DNA of 41,770 nucleotides, taken from NCBI GenBank assembly GCA_043749225.1, contig JAYVEP010000041.1, positions 1 through 41,770 on the forward strand, read 5' to 3'. The position numbers and the translations under genes are program-made. Below the pieces are notes generated by a model, which ran no database searches, was not told the origin of the DNA, and saw only the letters and a program-made list of their open reading frames with translations. This document shows, piece after piece, positions 7,296-16,573 of the stretch. This DNA comes from JANXUC01 sp043749225. GTDB taxonomy: Bacteria > Acidobacteriota > Terriglobia > Terriglobales > Acidobacteriaceae. The stretch's first letter is position 1. Every line of letters starts with the position of its first letter.

Positions 7296-8861
7296 ATGAG
7301 TTCGACGAATGGCGGCAATGGTAGCGGTGTCGACGGGAACAGCGGGAACGGAAACAGCTTGAACGGGAAGACCGTAAACGGAAATGGTTCGAAGCACGAA
7401 GACGTGAACGGCAACGTCGCCAACGGGAATACCACGGTGGAAAATACTACCGTCCCGACCCCACGCGCCGAGTGGCTGGCCAAGCGCAAGTCGGAAAATT
7501 CCAGCGGCAACTTCTCGCAGATGCACTACGCCCGGAAAGGCGTGGTCACCGAGGAGATGATTTACATCGCCGCGAAAGAAAAAATCACGCCGGAGCTGGT
7601 GCGCGATGAAGTGGCTCGCGGACGGATGATTATTCCGGCGAACATTCATCATCCTGAACTCGAGCCGATGGCGATTGGCGTGGCTTCGCTGTGCAAGATC
7701 AACGCCAATATTGGAAATTCCTCCGTCACCTCGCACGTGGACGAAGAACTGAAGAAGCTGCACACGGCGGTCCACTATGGCGCGGATACGGTGATGGACC
7801 TCTCCACCGGCGGCGACATCCACGACATCCGCGAAGCCATTCTGCGGCATTCGCCGGTGCCGATTGGGACCGTGCCGATTTATGAGGCGATCTCGCGCGT
7901 GAAGCGCGTGGAAGACTTGAACGCCGACGTGATGCTGGAAGTGATCGAAGAACAGGCCGAGCAGGGCGTGGACTACATGACCATCCACGCAGGCGTGCTG
8001 ATTCAATATGTGCCGCTGGTCTCCAAGCGCATTACGGGTATTGTCAGTCGCGGCGGCGCGATTCTGGCGCAGTGGATGACGCATCATCACAAGCAGAATT
8101 TTCTGTATGAGCGGTTTGACGACATCTGCAAAATCTTCAAGAAGCACGACGTGTCGTTCTCTCTAGGCGATGGTCTACGCCCGGGCTGCCTGGCCGATGC
8201 TAGCGACGAAGCGCAATTTTCCGAACTTGCAACCTTGGGCAAACTCACCAAGAAAGCCTGGGCTCACGACGTACAGGTGATGATCGAAGGCCCCGGCCAC
8301 GTGCCGATGCACAAGATCAAAGAGCAGGTGGAGAAGGAAGTCGAGCTTTGCTACGAGGCTCCGTTCTATACGCTGGGGCCACTGGTGACGGATATCGCTC
8401 CCGGCTACGACCACATCACGTCGGCGATTGGCGCGGCCATGATTGGCTGGTACGGCGCTGCGATGCTTTGCTACGTCACTCCGAAAGAGCATCTGGGCCT
8501 GCCGAATGAAAAAGACGTGAAGGACGGGATCATCGCCTACAAGATCGCCGCCCATGCCGCCGACATCGCGCGTGGACGTCCCGGTGCGCGCGACCGCGAC
8601 GACGCTCTCAGCTTTGCCCGCTACAAGTTCGATTGGGACAAGCAGTTTGCGCTGTCGCTCGATCCTGAAACTGCGCGGTCGATGCATGATGAGACGCTGC
8701 CGGAGGAATCCTACAAGCACGCGGCGTTCTGTTCCATGTGCGGGCCGAAGTTCTGCTCCATGAATTATTCGACCAAGGTGGACGAGTACAACAAGGAAGT
8801 CCACGGGCTGGGAAAGAAGGATTACTCGGATCTGGTGGAGAAGTTCATCACCATTAAGTAG
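7296..8861 (+). CDS. thiC: phosphomethylpyrimidine synthase ThiC
   Basis: A 521-residue radical SAM enzyme that rearranges aminoimidazole ribotide to 4-amino-5-hydroxymethyl-2-methylpyrimidine phosphate, the pyrimidine half of thiamin. Conserved blocks include NANIGNSS-like KINANIGNSSV, YGADTVMDLSTGGDI, TIHAGVL, SRGGAILAQWM, EGPGHVPMHKI and, at the C-terminus, the [4Fe-4S] motif CSMCGPKFC (Cys479, Cys482, Cys487). The first 45 or so residues are a low-complexity Asn/Gly/Ser tail (NGGNGSGVDGNSGNG and similar) before the catalytic protein. The ATG at 7296 is preferred over a GTG at 7287 because AAGGGG at 7279-7284 is correctly spaced for it. No TPP riboswitch was recognised upstream. Confidence 0.96.
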   Translation: MSSTNGGNGSGVDGNSGNGNSLNGKTVNGNGSKHEDVNGNVANGNTTVENTTVPTPRAEWLAKRKSENSSGNFSQMHYARKGVVTEEMIYIAAKEKITPELVRDEVARGRMIIPANIHHPELEPMAIGVASLCKINANIGNSSVTSHVDEELKKLHTAVHYGADTVMDLSTGGDIHDIREAILRHSPVPIGTVPIYEAISRVKRVEDLNADVMLEVIEEQAEQGVDYMTIHAGVLIQYVPLVSKRITGIVSRGGAILAQWMTHHHKQNFLYERFDDICKIFKKHDVSFSLGDGLRPGCLADASDEAQFSELATLGKLTKKAWAHDVQVMIEGPGHVPMHKIKEQVEKEVELCYEAPFYTLGPLVTDIAPGYDHITSAIGAAMIGWYGAAMLCYVTPKEHLGLPNEKDVKDGIIAYKIAAHAADIARGRPGARDRDDALSFARYKFDWDKQFALSLDPETARSMHDETLPEESYKHAAFCSMCGPKFCSMNYSTKVDEYNKEVHGLGKKDYSDLVEKFITIK

Positions 8862-8875
8862 GCAAGTTCAAAAGC

Positions 8876-8900
8876 GGCGAGCAGGAATGCTCGCCCTACA
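8876..8900. repeat. dispersed hairpin repeat after thiC
   Basis: GGCGAGCA-GGAA-TGCTCGCC followed by CTACA: a perfect 8-bp stem with a four-base loop, between the convergent stops of thiC (8861) and the gene ending at 8910. The 25-base unit recurs in opposite orientation with one mismatch at 40787-40811. Confidence 0.8.
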
Positions 8901-8909
8901 TGAGCGGTT

Positions 8910-10076
8910 CTACTTCAGGTCGCTGATTTTCTTGATTGGCATTTGGCGGCTCTGTGCCGACCTGACCGACGGCGAGTTCATCCCGACAGGCTTGGTCGGG
9001 TTCGCGGTTCTGGAAATTAGAACTTTGTCGGCGGCGGGCAGGGGTCGCGAGATCGAGGCCCTTCGCGCCGCTTGTCGAACGCGTATGATCGTATCCGGCG
9101 CAACCAGATAATCTCCTCGGTCGCTCTTGCGCGGCTGGCGCACCCTCGACGTGCGTCTGCTTGACTCGCGTACCCTTGATGTATCCACCAGGGCCTGCCG
9201 CACCGGCGCAAAGTGCGCTGCAGGGATCTGCGATAAACGTGTATTTTCGATGTACTCCACGGCAACAGGCACGGATGGCCGGACTGCCGGAGAGGATGTT
9301 GAAGCTGCCCGCGCAATGCTCGGCGAGGGCTGCGGTGGATGGGTTGGGCCTGCATGCCATCCTACATACAACAACAGCAGAACACTCGAGGCCACACCGA
9401 AGAGTGTCTGGCCTTCCCAACGGTTCCCCACCCGAGTCGCAATCTGCGAACGGCCAATTTCGCTCAGCATCCCGGCAAAAGACACAGGTTCAAGCTGCGG
9501 AGCGTGCGCTAAGAAAGCCGTAACTTCCGCCCCAACCAGCTTGTCCCAGTCGTCGTCGTTTTTCTTGACCGGGCCGTTACTCGGTTGGCCATCATCGCTG
9601 GTCGGCGCGACTGACGCAGCTGCAGCAATATTCTCTGGAAACGGCAGGACGACAGCTTTGGCTGGGCCGGGGCTCTCAGTCTGTTTCTTGGCCAAGGCTT
9701 CCACTTGAGGTATCGACACCAGATTCGCGACAGGCAGGTCAGCGGGTAAGTACAGGGGATGACGACTGTGCGTCCCGGTGGCGGCTACCGTCATCTCGAT
9801 TAGAAGAAGGTCGCGTTGAGGGCCTTTTGTGGGCGTGAGAAAAACGCAGCGGGAGGGAGAGCCGCTGTCGGCCTCAACCCGGGCTACCGCCTGTGCAGGC
9901 GAGCAACGTTCCAACCGCAGCTCCAAATCAGCGGGGCCTGAGGGTTCCGCATCAGGAAAAACAACTTCCACATTATAGCCGCGCGCGAGTAAGTCGGCAC
10001 GCAGCGGCTCAGCTTCTTCCACAGACGACGCGAAAATTCGGGCGAGCGGCATCCCAGACATGTGGGTCGGTACCAA
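8910..10076 (-). CDS. hypothetical single-span membrane protein
   Basis: A 388-residue protein of unknown function. An N-terminal globular part (ARIFASSVEEAEPLRADLLARGYNVEVVF) looks like a small alpha/beta module that compares positions in a tail of Ala/Pro-rich linker. Residues about 225-243 (LFGVASSVLLLLYVGWHAG) are the only membrane span. The C-terminal 140 residues are rich in Arg, Ser and Pro (RVRESSRRTSRVRQPRKS), of low complexity and probably disordered. Neighbouring genes on the same strand are an M28 peptidase and a peroxiredoxin-like gene upstream, with 120 bases between, so co-transcription is possible. The start at 10076 is a GTG; an ATG five codons later is an equally good choice. 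Confidence 0.7.
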   Translation of the reverse strand: MVPTHMSGMPLARIFASSVEEAEPLRADLLARGYNVEVVFPDAEPSGPADLELRLERCSPAQAVARVEADSGSPSRCVFLTPTKGPQRDLLLIEMTVAATGTHSRHPLYLPADLPVANLVSIPQVEALAKKQTESPGPAKAVVLPFPENIAAAASVAPTSDDGQPSNGPVKKNDDDWDKLVGAEVTAFLAHAPQLEPVSFAGMLSEIGRSQIATRVGNRWEGQTLFGVASSVLLLLYVGWHAGPTHPPQPSPSIARAASTSSPAVRPSVPVAVEYIENTRLSQIPAAHFAPVRQALVDTSRVRESSRRTSRVRQPRKSDRGDYLVAPDTIIRVRQAARRASISRPLPAADKVLISRTANPTKPVGMNSPSVRSAQSRQMPIKKISDLK

Positions 10077-10196
10077 GGTTTCGGAATCAATAACGAACTA
10101 AAGGCGTACCCAGCTTATTTATCCAAGCTTACTCCAAATCTTTTGTCCTGCAAACAAATTCCCAAAACCGCACGGTACCGGGCTTTCGGCGGCCCC

Positions 10197-12374
10197 CTAG
10201 CGAACGGTTTCCAGTACTTCTGCCGCCCGGATGAGCACCGCTGCCAGAGCTCCGGCCTGCTGTCGGGCCAGTTCCCGATCCCCCTTGTCCAGAGCCTCAT
10301 TGACCCCCGGAATCACGACCGCCGCGTACCCCGTATAGCGCCCCGGAGCGTAGATGGCATGGCGAAACCAAGGTCGTCCCGGCTGGCCGTCCGGCAGCAG
10401 CAGGGCTCTTTCGGCATCGCGCAAGACTCGATTGATGTTTGCGGAGTCTTTCGCCGCCAGCCGCTGCTTCTTCATGACGGCCGCGCCAGCCTTCGCAAAT
10501 CGTCTTGCAGCTTCTTCGGTCTTACGGAAATCCAAGGTGCCCTTGCCGAATTTCCGGTCGGCCTTGGCGGCTGCGTCCTGAAGATAGACGCCAATCTCTT
10601 TGGCATAGGTTTCGTAGTCAAGAGGGAGGACGTCGCAGTCGGCTAGACGGAGCGCCTCCAACCCAAAAATACGAGCCATTTGCTGTTCGTACTTAAAGTT
10701 GGGGTCGCCGAACTTCTTAAACCAGTCAAAATTGTCGAAAACCGAGTGATAGACGCCGTAAGGGCCGCTCGTGTTCACATCGGTGGAGGGCACGCCAAGG
10801 TGTTGCAGGAAGACCGTATAGTCCGACCCACTGCCCAAATCTCCCACTGGAACATCCGATTGCAACTGAGCTGCAGGAGGTCGAGTGGTACCTCCAATGG
10901 CGTCCGTCTGTCTCGCAGTAGTCGCCTTACCTTCCACCGTGGCGCGCCAAGTACTGTAAACACTTCCACCGACTGGGCTGGAAACATCGCGCGTCACCTG
11001 CCTCACGAATTCCTTCAGGCTCGGCACGGCAGAAGCGCTGAAGTCTGGTCCGGAGACGGCGGCGTCCATGTTCAGATATGCCACTGCATGTTCCATTTCC
11101 GCAGCAAACTGTTCGCCCCACTCCGTCGACCCAATCAGCCCTTCCTCTTCCGCATCCCAACTTCCCAGCAGGATGCTGCGCTTGGGGCGCCAGCCGGTCT
11201 TGAGCAATTCACCCAGTCCATGCACCGTCTCCAGCATAGCTGCGGTTCCACTGTTCGGATCGACTGCGCCATAGACCCACGCGTCGCGATGATTCCCGCC
11301 AACCACCCATTCTTCCGGCGAGTCAGTTCCGTGCACACGGCCAATCACGTCCCAGATGGTTCGGTATTGGTAATCCTGCTTCAGATGAATCTTGACACGG
11401 ACTGGCCCTGGGCCACTGTGATAGGTAAAAGGCCCTGCGCCTTGCCACTCCTGTGGCACCGCAGGCCCGGACATGTGCTCCAGAATCGGGCGTACGTCTT
11501 GGTAGGAAAGCGGAGTCACTGGAATGCGAGGCAACTGCAGGGATTCTCCGGGTGGAACACGCTTGCTATCCGGTAAGGCCGGAGTGGAAGCAACTCCCGG
11601 CGTGGTTGGGTCGCCCGGAAAGAAAAACATGTAACCCACCGACCCGCGCTGCACAGCAGACTCTGGACGCCAAGGGCCGAGCGGGTAAGAATCACCGTGT
11701 TTAAACCCATCGTCCACGGGATCGGAATAGATGATGAGTCCAGCAGCGCCATGTTCTTGTGCGACCAGTGCTTTCACGCCGCGAAAATTCTTGCCGTAGC
11801 GCGCCAGGACAATCTTGCCGCGCACATCGACTTTCAACTGTTCCAGTCGCTCGTAATCCTCCAGCGCCCCGTAGTTGGCGTACACCACCTCGGCTTCGGC
11901 ATCGCCTGAAGGCGACATGCCATTGAACGCGATGCTCACACGGGGATCACCCTGAAATGAATCCACCGACACGTGTTCTATAGTCGGACCATGCATGGTG
12001 ACATTGGCGGGAGCTGTAATGTCCACATTAACTTCTAGCGGATAGTTCATCCACACGCGGTATTCGACGATTTCGGTTTCCAGCCCGGCATCGCGAAACT
12101 TTCTTGCGACGTAATCCGCAGTCGCCTTGTCTTCCGCGGTGCCCGCCATGTGCGGAGCCTGCGTCAACGTGCGCAGATGAACCTCCGCAAGAGCGGGATC
12201 GGGGACCGCGAGGAATTCGGCTTCTATCTTTCTTTCCGCCGCGGCATCGCGAAAGCCAAGTAAATCCGTCGCACTAGGGTTGGTCTTCTTTTCTGCGCCG
12301 ATTCCAGATTGGGGGAGCAAACAGAGGAAAAGAGCCGCCGAGATGGTCGAGATTGAAGTTGAATGTATTTTCAT
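10197..12374 (-). CDS. M28 family metallopeptidase, glutamate carboxypeptidase II (PSMA)-like
   Basis: A 725-residue secreted zinc peptidase. A signal peptide occupies about residues 1-27. Then come the protease-associated domain (VYANYGALEDYERL, GKIVLARYGKNFRGVKALVAQEHGA, about 160-310) and the M28 catalytic domain with every di-zinc ligand of glutamate carboxypeptidase II: His362 (GNHRDAW), Asp372 (VDPNSG), Glu409/Glu410 (WDAEEEG), Asp437 (YLNMDAA) and His543 (YHSVFDN). The last 120 residues match the transferrin-receptor-like dimerisation domain. It probably cleaves C-terminal acidic or other residues from peptides in the periplasm; exact specificity cannot be read from the sequence. Length and domain order are those of the family. 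Confidence 0.93.
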   Translation of the reverse strand: MKIHSTSISTISAALFLCLLPQSGIGAEKKTNPSATDLLGFRDAAAERKIEAEFLAVPDPALAEVHLRTLTQAPHMAGTAEDKATADYVARKFRDAGLETEIVEYRVWMNYPLEVNVDITAPANVTMHGPTIEHVSVDSFQGDPRVSIAFNGMSPSGDAEAEVVYANYGALEDYERLEQLKVDVRGKIVLARYGKNFRGVKALVAQEHGAAGLIIYSDPVDDGFKHGDSYPLGPWRPESAVQRGSVGYMFFFPGDPTTPGVASTPALPDSKRVPPGESLQLPRIPVTPLSYQDVRPILEHMSGPAVPQEWQGAGPFTYHSGPGPVRVKIHLKQDYQYRTIWDVIGRVHGTDSPEEWVVGGNHRDAWVYGAVDPNSGTAAMLETVHGLGELLKTGWRPKRSILLGSWDAEEEGLIGSTEWGEQFAAEMEHAVAYLNMDAAVSGPDFSASAVPSLKEFVRQVTRDVSSPVGGSVYSTWRATVEGKATTARQTDAIGGTTRPPAAQLQSDVPVGDLGSGSDYTVFLQHLGVPSTDVNTSGPYGVYHSVFDNFDWFKKFGDPNFKYEQQMARIFGLEALRLADCDVLPLDYETYAKEIGVYLQDAAAKADRKFGKGTLDFRKTEEAARRFAKAGAAVMKKQRLAAKDSANINRVLRDAERALLLPDGQPGRPWFRHAIYAPGRYTGYAAVVIPGVNEALDKGDRELARQQAGALAAVLIRAAEVLETVR

Positions 12375-12450
12375 TTTTGACGGATTTTCTTTTGCTGAGT
12401 TTCTGTGAACGAGTTATAACGATTGCGTGGTTCCAGGCAAAAAGTGTGTT

Positions 12451-12936
12451 TCACGAAAGACCGCTCAGAAAATCAAGCGTCGTATCCAAATTTGGCAAAT
12501 CTTCCAACCCGTAGCTTTCTCCGAAGACAATTTTCCCATTCCGGTCAACTACATAGAGGGCGCGATCACTCGCTCCGCGGTGAGGATCCTCCTGACGCAA
12601 GACTCCAAACAGACTGCAAACTTGTCCGTGCGGCCAGAAATCAGAGCACATGGGGAAGTCCAGCGGCCCGATTTCGCGCTCCCACGCCATCGTGTTCACG
12701 ATGGAATCGACACCCACGGAAACAGCAACCGTCTTCCGAGCACGCAGCTTCTCCGCCTCCCCTTGATACGCTGTAAATTGCGTTCGTGACACTTCCGACC
12801 AGTTTGAGGCATGAAACGCCAGTAAGATATTTTTCTTCCCGCGCTGGCTGCTCAGCCGAAACCGGCGCTTGACACCAGCGATCAACGCGGGCAACTCGAA
12901 ATCGGGAGCCAATTCCCCAACCGACAGCAGACTCAT
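12451..12936 (-). CDS. peroxiredoxin-fold (AhpC/TSA) protein lacking the peroxidatic Cys
   Basis: A 161-residue thioredoxin-fold protein of the AhpC/TSA group: GELAPDFELPAL at the N-terminus, NILLAFHASNWSEVSRTQF, FPMCSDFWPHGQVCSLFGVL and ASDRALYVVDRNGKIVF follow the peroxiredoxin order. In active enzymes the second block ends in P-x-x-x-(T/S)-x-x-C with the peroxidatic Cys; here the aligned position is Ser50 and the helix-start Pro is replaced too. Two other cysteines exist, Cys97 and Cys107, in the 'SDFWPHG' region. So the protein may have lost peroxide reduction, or use a relocated Cys. It is divergent from the methyltransferase gene and 76 bases before the M28 peptidase gene on the same strand. 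Confidence 0.88.
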   Translation of the reverse strand: MSLLSVGELAPDFELPALIAGVKRRFRLSSQRGKKNILLAFHASNWSEVSRTQFTAYQGEAEKLRARKTVAVSVGVDSIVNTMAWEREIGPLDFPMCSDFWPHGQVCSLFGVLRQEDPHRGASDRALYVVDRNGKIVFGESYGLEDLPNLDTTLDFLSGLS

Positions 12937-13043
12937 ACATTCTCTCGCAGTCGCCTCGCAACCCTACGATCACGAGCCCTAAAAGTTTTGATTGTACTCT
13001 TTCGCCGGTCGCGGATTTGGCCGCTCCACACTAAACTAGTTAC

Positions 13044-13808
13044 ATGCCCGCACCAAACGCGACCACTCGATTCTCCAGCCGTGTGGAAAACTACGTGCGC
13101 TACCGCCCTGGCTACCCTCGCGAGATATTGGTCTTGCTGCACGACAAGTGCGGCCTCACTCAGTCGACAGATATCGCGGACGTCGGATTTGGAACAGGCC
13201 TCTTTACGCGCTTGCTTCTCGAAAACGGCAATTCCGTGACTGGCATTGAACCCAATTCGGAAATGCGGCAAGCGGGCGAGAAGTTTCTGGCTGAATTCCC
13301 TCGATTTCGCGCTCTTCAAGGCACAGCCGAAGCCACAACGCTCGCAAACCAGAGCGTAGATTTTGTGCTGGCAGCCCAGGCCGCGCACTGGTTTGATCGA
13401 GAAGGGGCGCGTCGGGAGTTTCAACGTATCTTGAGACCTCGCGGCTGGGTGATCTTGCTGTGGAATGAACGCATCACGGACAGCACGCCCTTCCTGCTTG
13501 CTTACGAAGAACTGCTCCTGAAATACGGCACGGACTACGCTGAAGTCCGCCACGAGCGCACGACCGAGGTTATCGGAGAGTTTTTTGAGTCTTCGCCGTA
13601 TGAGGAGGCAAATTTCCCGATGCGCCAAGCATTCGATTTGCCGTCGTTAGAAGGCCGAGTATTTTCTTCGTCCTACACGCCGCAGCCCGGGGATCCCAGC
13701 TACGAGCCCCTCCGCCGCGAACTCGGCAAGCTTTTTCATCGCTGCCAGACCGATGGTCAAGTAGCTTTTGAGTATTGGACGCGGGTGTTCTTCGGACGCT
13801 TGGCTTGA
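13044..13808 (+). CDS. class I SAM-dependent methyltransferase
   Basis: A 254-residue protein. Motif I for S-adenosylmethionine binding is DVGFGTGLFTRLLLENG (about residues 47-63), the acidic residue that holds the ribose follows in VTGIEPNSEM, and LQGTAEATTLANQSVDFVLAAQAAHWFD covers motifs II and III. This arrangement is the Methyltransf_11/25 type found in small-molecule methyltransferases; the N-terminal RFSSRVENYVRYRPGYP is also typical of that group. The substrate cannot be named. The ATG at 13044 has no recognisable Shine-Dalgarno sequence. The gene diverges from the peroxiredoxin-like gene and precedes the decarboxylase gene by 130 bases. Confidence 0.9.
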   Translation: MPAPNATTRFSSRVENYVRYRPGYPREILVLLHDKCGLTQSTDIADVGFGTGLFTRLLLENGNSVTGIEPNSEMRQAGEKFLAEFPRFRALQGTAEATTLANQSVDFVLAAQAAHWFDREGARREFQRILRPRGWVILLWNERITDSTPFLLAYEELLLKYGTDYAEVRHERTTEVIGEFFESSPYEEANFPMRQAFDLPSLEGRVFSSSYTPQPGDPSYEPLRRELGKLFHRCQTDGQVAFEYWTRVFFGRLA

Positions 13809-13874
13809 AAACTGAGAAATCGTGATGCTGGGCGAAGTGAAGCATCCCGGCCTCGTGAGCAACCTCGCAACAAA

Positions 13875-13904
13875 GGGATTCCTTACTGACGCTCGGAATG
13901 ACAA
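13875..13904. repeat. single arm of the dispersed GGGATTCC...GGAATGACAA repeat
   Basis: GGGATTCCTTACTGACGCTC then GGAATGACAA, the right-hand arm of the common repeat without its inverted partner, 35 bases before the decarboxylase start. Another small hairpin (GATGCT/AGCATC) lies at about 13823-13848. Confidence 0.6.
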
Positions 13905-13939
13905 GCCTTAAAAGCAGTTGTAACTAACAAGGAGGCCTT

Positions 13940-15385
13940 TTGCCTGAACCAAAAACGTTTCACATGACTCCGGAAGAATTTCGGCGCCACGGCCACGCCG
14001 TTATCGACTGGATTGCTGATTATCAGCAACGCATTGAGACTTTCCCCGTCCTCTCGCAGGCAAAGCCCGGGGAGATTCGTGCTTTATTGCCGGCAGAGCC
14101 TCCGCAGCAAGGGGAACCGTTTGAAGCAATTCTCGGCGATGTGGCCAAACTTTTCCCTGGCATTACGCATTGGCAATCGCCAAATTTCTTTGCATACTTT
14201 CCCGCGAATGCATCGGCGCCCGCAATCCTGGGAGACTTAGTCTCTTCGGGACTTGGCGTGCAAGGCATGCTTTGGGCAACGAGTCCCGCTTGTACTGAAG
14301 TTGAAACGCATGTACTGGATTGGCTGGCGGGAATGCTGGGCTTACCGCGAAAGTTTCTCTCGACCAGCGCGGGAGGCGGCGTCATTCAGGATACTGCGTC
14401 AACAGCTTCGTTAACGGCAGTTCTCGCGGCACGCGAACGTGCCACCAACTTTGCCAGCAACCAAAGTGGATGCAACGGCAAACTCGTCGGCTACACCTCG
14501 ACGCAAGCCCATTCCTCCATTGAGAAAGCCATGATGATCGCCGGCCTCGGACGCGGAAACCTCCGGCTTATTTCCGTGGACGAGAACTTCGCCATGAGAC
14601 CGGAAGAGCTGGCCCGCCGCATCGAAGAAGATAAACGCGCTGGCTTGATTCCGTTCTTCGTGTGTTCCACTACTGGAACAACTTCTTCCACCGCTATGGA
14701 CCCGCTGGATGCCATTGGCGCTATCTGCCAGCAGCACGGACTGTGGTTTCATGTGGATGCCGCTATGTCTGGTACCGCAGCTCTCTGTCCGGAATTTCGC
14801 TGGATTCAGAACGGCCTGGAATATGCCGATAGCTACTGTTTCGATCCGCACAAGTGGATGTTCACAAACTTCGATTGTGATGCTTTCTACGTTGCCGACC
14901 GCAAAACTCTGATTCAGACGCTAAGTGTTCTGCCAGAATATCTAAAGAACCAAGCCACGGAATCCGGCGCCGTGTTCGACTACCGCGACTGGCACATTCA
15001 GTTGGGACGCCGCTTCCGCGCACTCAAGCTGTGGTTCGTCATCCGACACTACGGCATTGAGGGTCTACAGCATCACGTTCGCGAGCATGTGCGGCTAGCG
15101 CATAAGTTGACTGGTTGGATACGGATCGATCCGCGCTTTGAATTGGCCGCGCCCGTTCCACTCAACCTGGTCTGCTTCCGTCACCGAGGAGGCGACGCGG
15201 TGAATCAGGCTTTGATGGACCGCCTCAACCGCAGCGGCGATCTTTACCTTACACACACGAAGTTGGATGGAAAATTCACTTTGCGCTTTTGTGTGGGTCA
15301 GACGAATACGACCGAACGCCATGTAGAGCGCGCATGGAAGAGGATATTGGAAGAGACGCTGGCTGTGGAACGTGGCACGGCATAA
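13940..15385 (+). CDS. pyridoxal-dependent decarboxylase, aromatic-L-amino-acid type
   Basis: A 481-residue group II PLP decarboxylase. The N-terminal FRRHGHAVIDWIADYQQRIETFPV and the HWQSPNFFAYFPANASAPAILG block are typical of aromatic-amino-acid (Dopa/tryptophan/tyrosine) decarboxylases. The PLP site is complete: HVDAAMSGTAAL supplies the Asp that pairs with the pyridine nitrogen, and the Schiff-base lysine is Lys305 in FDPHKWMFTNFDCDAFY. The likely products are aromatic amines, but the exact substrate is not readable. The start is the TTG at 13940, four bases after AAGGAGG; the ATG eight codons later (13964) lacks such a site. The gene converges on the patatin gene. Confidence 0.92.
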   Translation: MPEPKTFHMTPEEFRRHGHAVIDWIADYQQRIETFPVLSQAKPGEIRALLPAEPPQQGEPFEAILGDVAKLFPGITHWQSPNFFAYFPANASAPAILGDLVSSGLGVQGMLWATSPACTEVETHVLDWLAGMLGLPRKFLSTSAGGGVIQDTASTASLTAVLAARERATNFASNQSGCNGKLVGYTSTQAHSSIEKAMMIAGLGRGNLRLISVDENFAMRPEELARRIEEDKRAGLIPFFVCSTTGTTSSTAMDPLDAIGAICQQHGLWFHVDAAMSGTAALCPEFRWIQNGLEYADSYCFDPHKWMFTNFDCDAFYVADRKTLIQTLSVLPEYLKNQATESGAVFDYRDWHIQLGRRFRALKLWFVIRHYGIEGLQHHVREHVRLAHKLTGWIRIDPRFELAAPVPLNLVCFRHRGGDAVNQALMDRLNRSGDLYLTHTKLDGKFTLRFCVGQTNTTERHVERAWKRILEETLAVERGTA

Positions 15386-15411
15386 CGGGAATATAAATAT
15401 AGTTAGGATCT

Positions 15412-15431
15412 CGACGGAGCGAGCTCCGTCG
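15412..15431. repeat. hairpin between convergent decarboxylase and patatin genes
   Basis: CGACGGAG-CGAG-CTCCGTCG, an eight-pair stem with a four-base loop. It lies in the 75-base gap between two convergent genes. No T-run follows, so termination is possible but not proven. Confidence 0.65.
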
Positions 15432-15460
15432 CCACACGACCCAATCCTTTCCACAATTCG

Positions 15461-16396
15461 CTAGAGTAATGGTTCCGCCAGTGGCGCTTGCACCCTCGAA
15501 AGCGACCGCACGAAAGATTTCTCCGCCGCGAACCACGCCTTCACCTGCGGTAATGCCTGCCGCATCGCCAGTTCACCAACGCGAATCATTTCTCCAGCGC
15601 GAGTAAAATCGTCGTAGGCAAACTCGGTCATGTCCGGCTCGACTACAAGATCACTTGCTGCTTTCCAGCTTCCCGCGCTTCTGTCGAGAGCAAAATTGAA
15701 GCTGCGCCCAATCACGTCGAACATCGTTTGCGGCCCAGTTAGTTGGGCCCCAGTTCTCAGATGAATTGCCAGCACGTGACTCGCGCCCATCGCGCGCAGC
15801 GGGGCCGAAGGCACGGGATGGACCAACATTCCATCCACAAAGTGGCGTCCGTGAATCTCCACGGGCTGAAACATTCCGGGATAGGCGCAGCTCGCGCGCA
15901 CAGCGTGAATCAGCGACGCTACTGGCAACCCCGCACGAAACACAACGCCCTCACCGGTGGCGCAGTCGGTGGCCGTCACTGCTAAAGGAATTTTCAGGCC
16001 CTCAAAGGATTTGTGCTTCAGAATCTTATTTAGGAAGTCTCCCATGCGCTCGTTGCTGGCCAGCCCCAGCTTAGAGACCGTCCATCGCGCCAGGTGTCGC
16101 GAGCGGACGCGATACGCAATCTCTTCCATTTCCGCGATAGAAAGGCCACTGCAGTAGGCCGCGCCAATAAACGCGCCAACACTCGTACCCGCAATGTATT
16201 GCACCGGAATCCGCGCCTCTTCCAGCACCTTGAGCACGCCGATATGGGCGATCCCACGCGCAAACCCGCCGCCGAGCGCGAGTCCAAGCCTCGGAGTCTC
16301 AGGAACGCCAATGCCCGCAACACGAATTCCAGGTCCGCGAGCCAATTCCCTGCCGAAGGCTCGAACCGAGCGCGCTACTCGCCGTAGTCTCTCCAC
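15461..16396 (-). CDS. patatin-like phospholipase (RssA/YchK type)
   Basis: A 311-residue patatin-domain protein with a Ser-Asp catalytic dyad. The oxyanion loop is LALGGGFARGIAHIGVL (residues 39-55), the nucleophile Ser72 sits in the GTSVG elbow, and Asp188 is in VDGML. These are the marks of the bacterial patatin/RssA group, lipid acyl hydrolases. There is no signal peptide, so it is probably cytoplasmic or peripheral; the first 30 residues are basic (RRVARSVRAFGRELARG). The third motif reads DGM where DGG or DGA is usual. It diverges from the Nudix gene. Confidence 0.9.
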   Translation of the reverse strand: MERLRRVARSVRAFGRELARGPGIRVAGIGVPETPRLGLALGGGFARGIAHIGVLKVLEEARIPVQYIAGTSVGAFIGAAYCSGLSIAEMEEIAYRVRSRHLARWTVSKLGLASNERMGDFLNKILKHKSFEGLKIPLAVTATDCATGEGVVFRAGLPVASLIHAVRASCAYPGMFQPVEIHGRHFVDGMLVHPVPSAPLRAMGASHVLAIHLRTGAQLTGPQTMFDVIGRSFNFALDRSAGSWKAASDLVVEPDMTEFAYDDFTRAGEMIRVGELAMRQALPQVKAWFAAEKSFVRSLSRVQAPLAEPLL

Positions 16397-16573
16397 GGGA
16401 TATACCTTCCGATGAAACCGAACTTCTCTATCTTCTTACTATGCAAATTGGATGCCAAGAAAGCCCTTTGCGTCATGACTTAGGTTGCGTACCACGTTAC
16501 CCAAGCCCGGCCGACCGCCCGGTTGACCCCTCGCCAAGATGACGAACTCCTTAATCGCTGCTAACTTGGGAGG

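Noticed and set aside
7158..8147. 329-codon minus-strand open frame over thiC
   Set aside because: His/Arg/Val-rich antisense translation with no motif; ThiC is certain on the plus strand.
10680..11576. 298-codon plus-strand open frame over the M28 peptidase gene
   Set aside because: No motif and unusual composition; all zinc ligands of the M28 enzyme are on the other strand.
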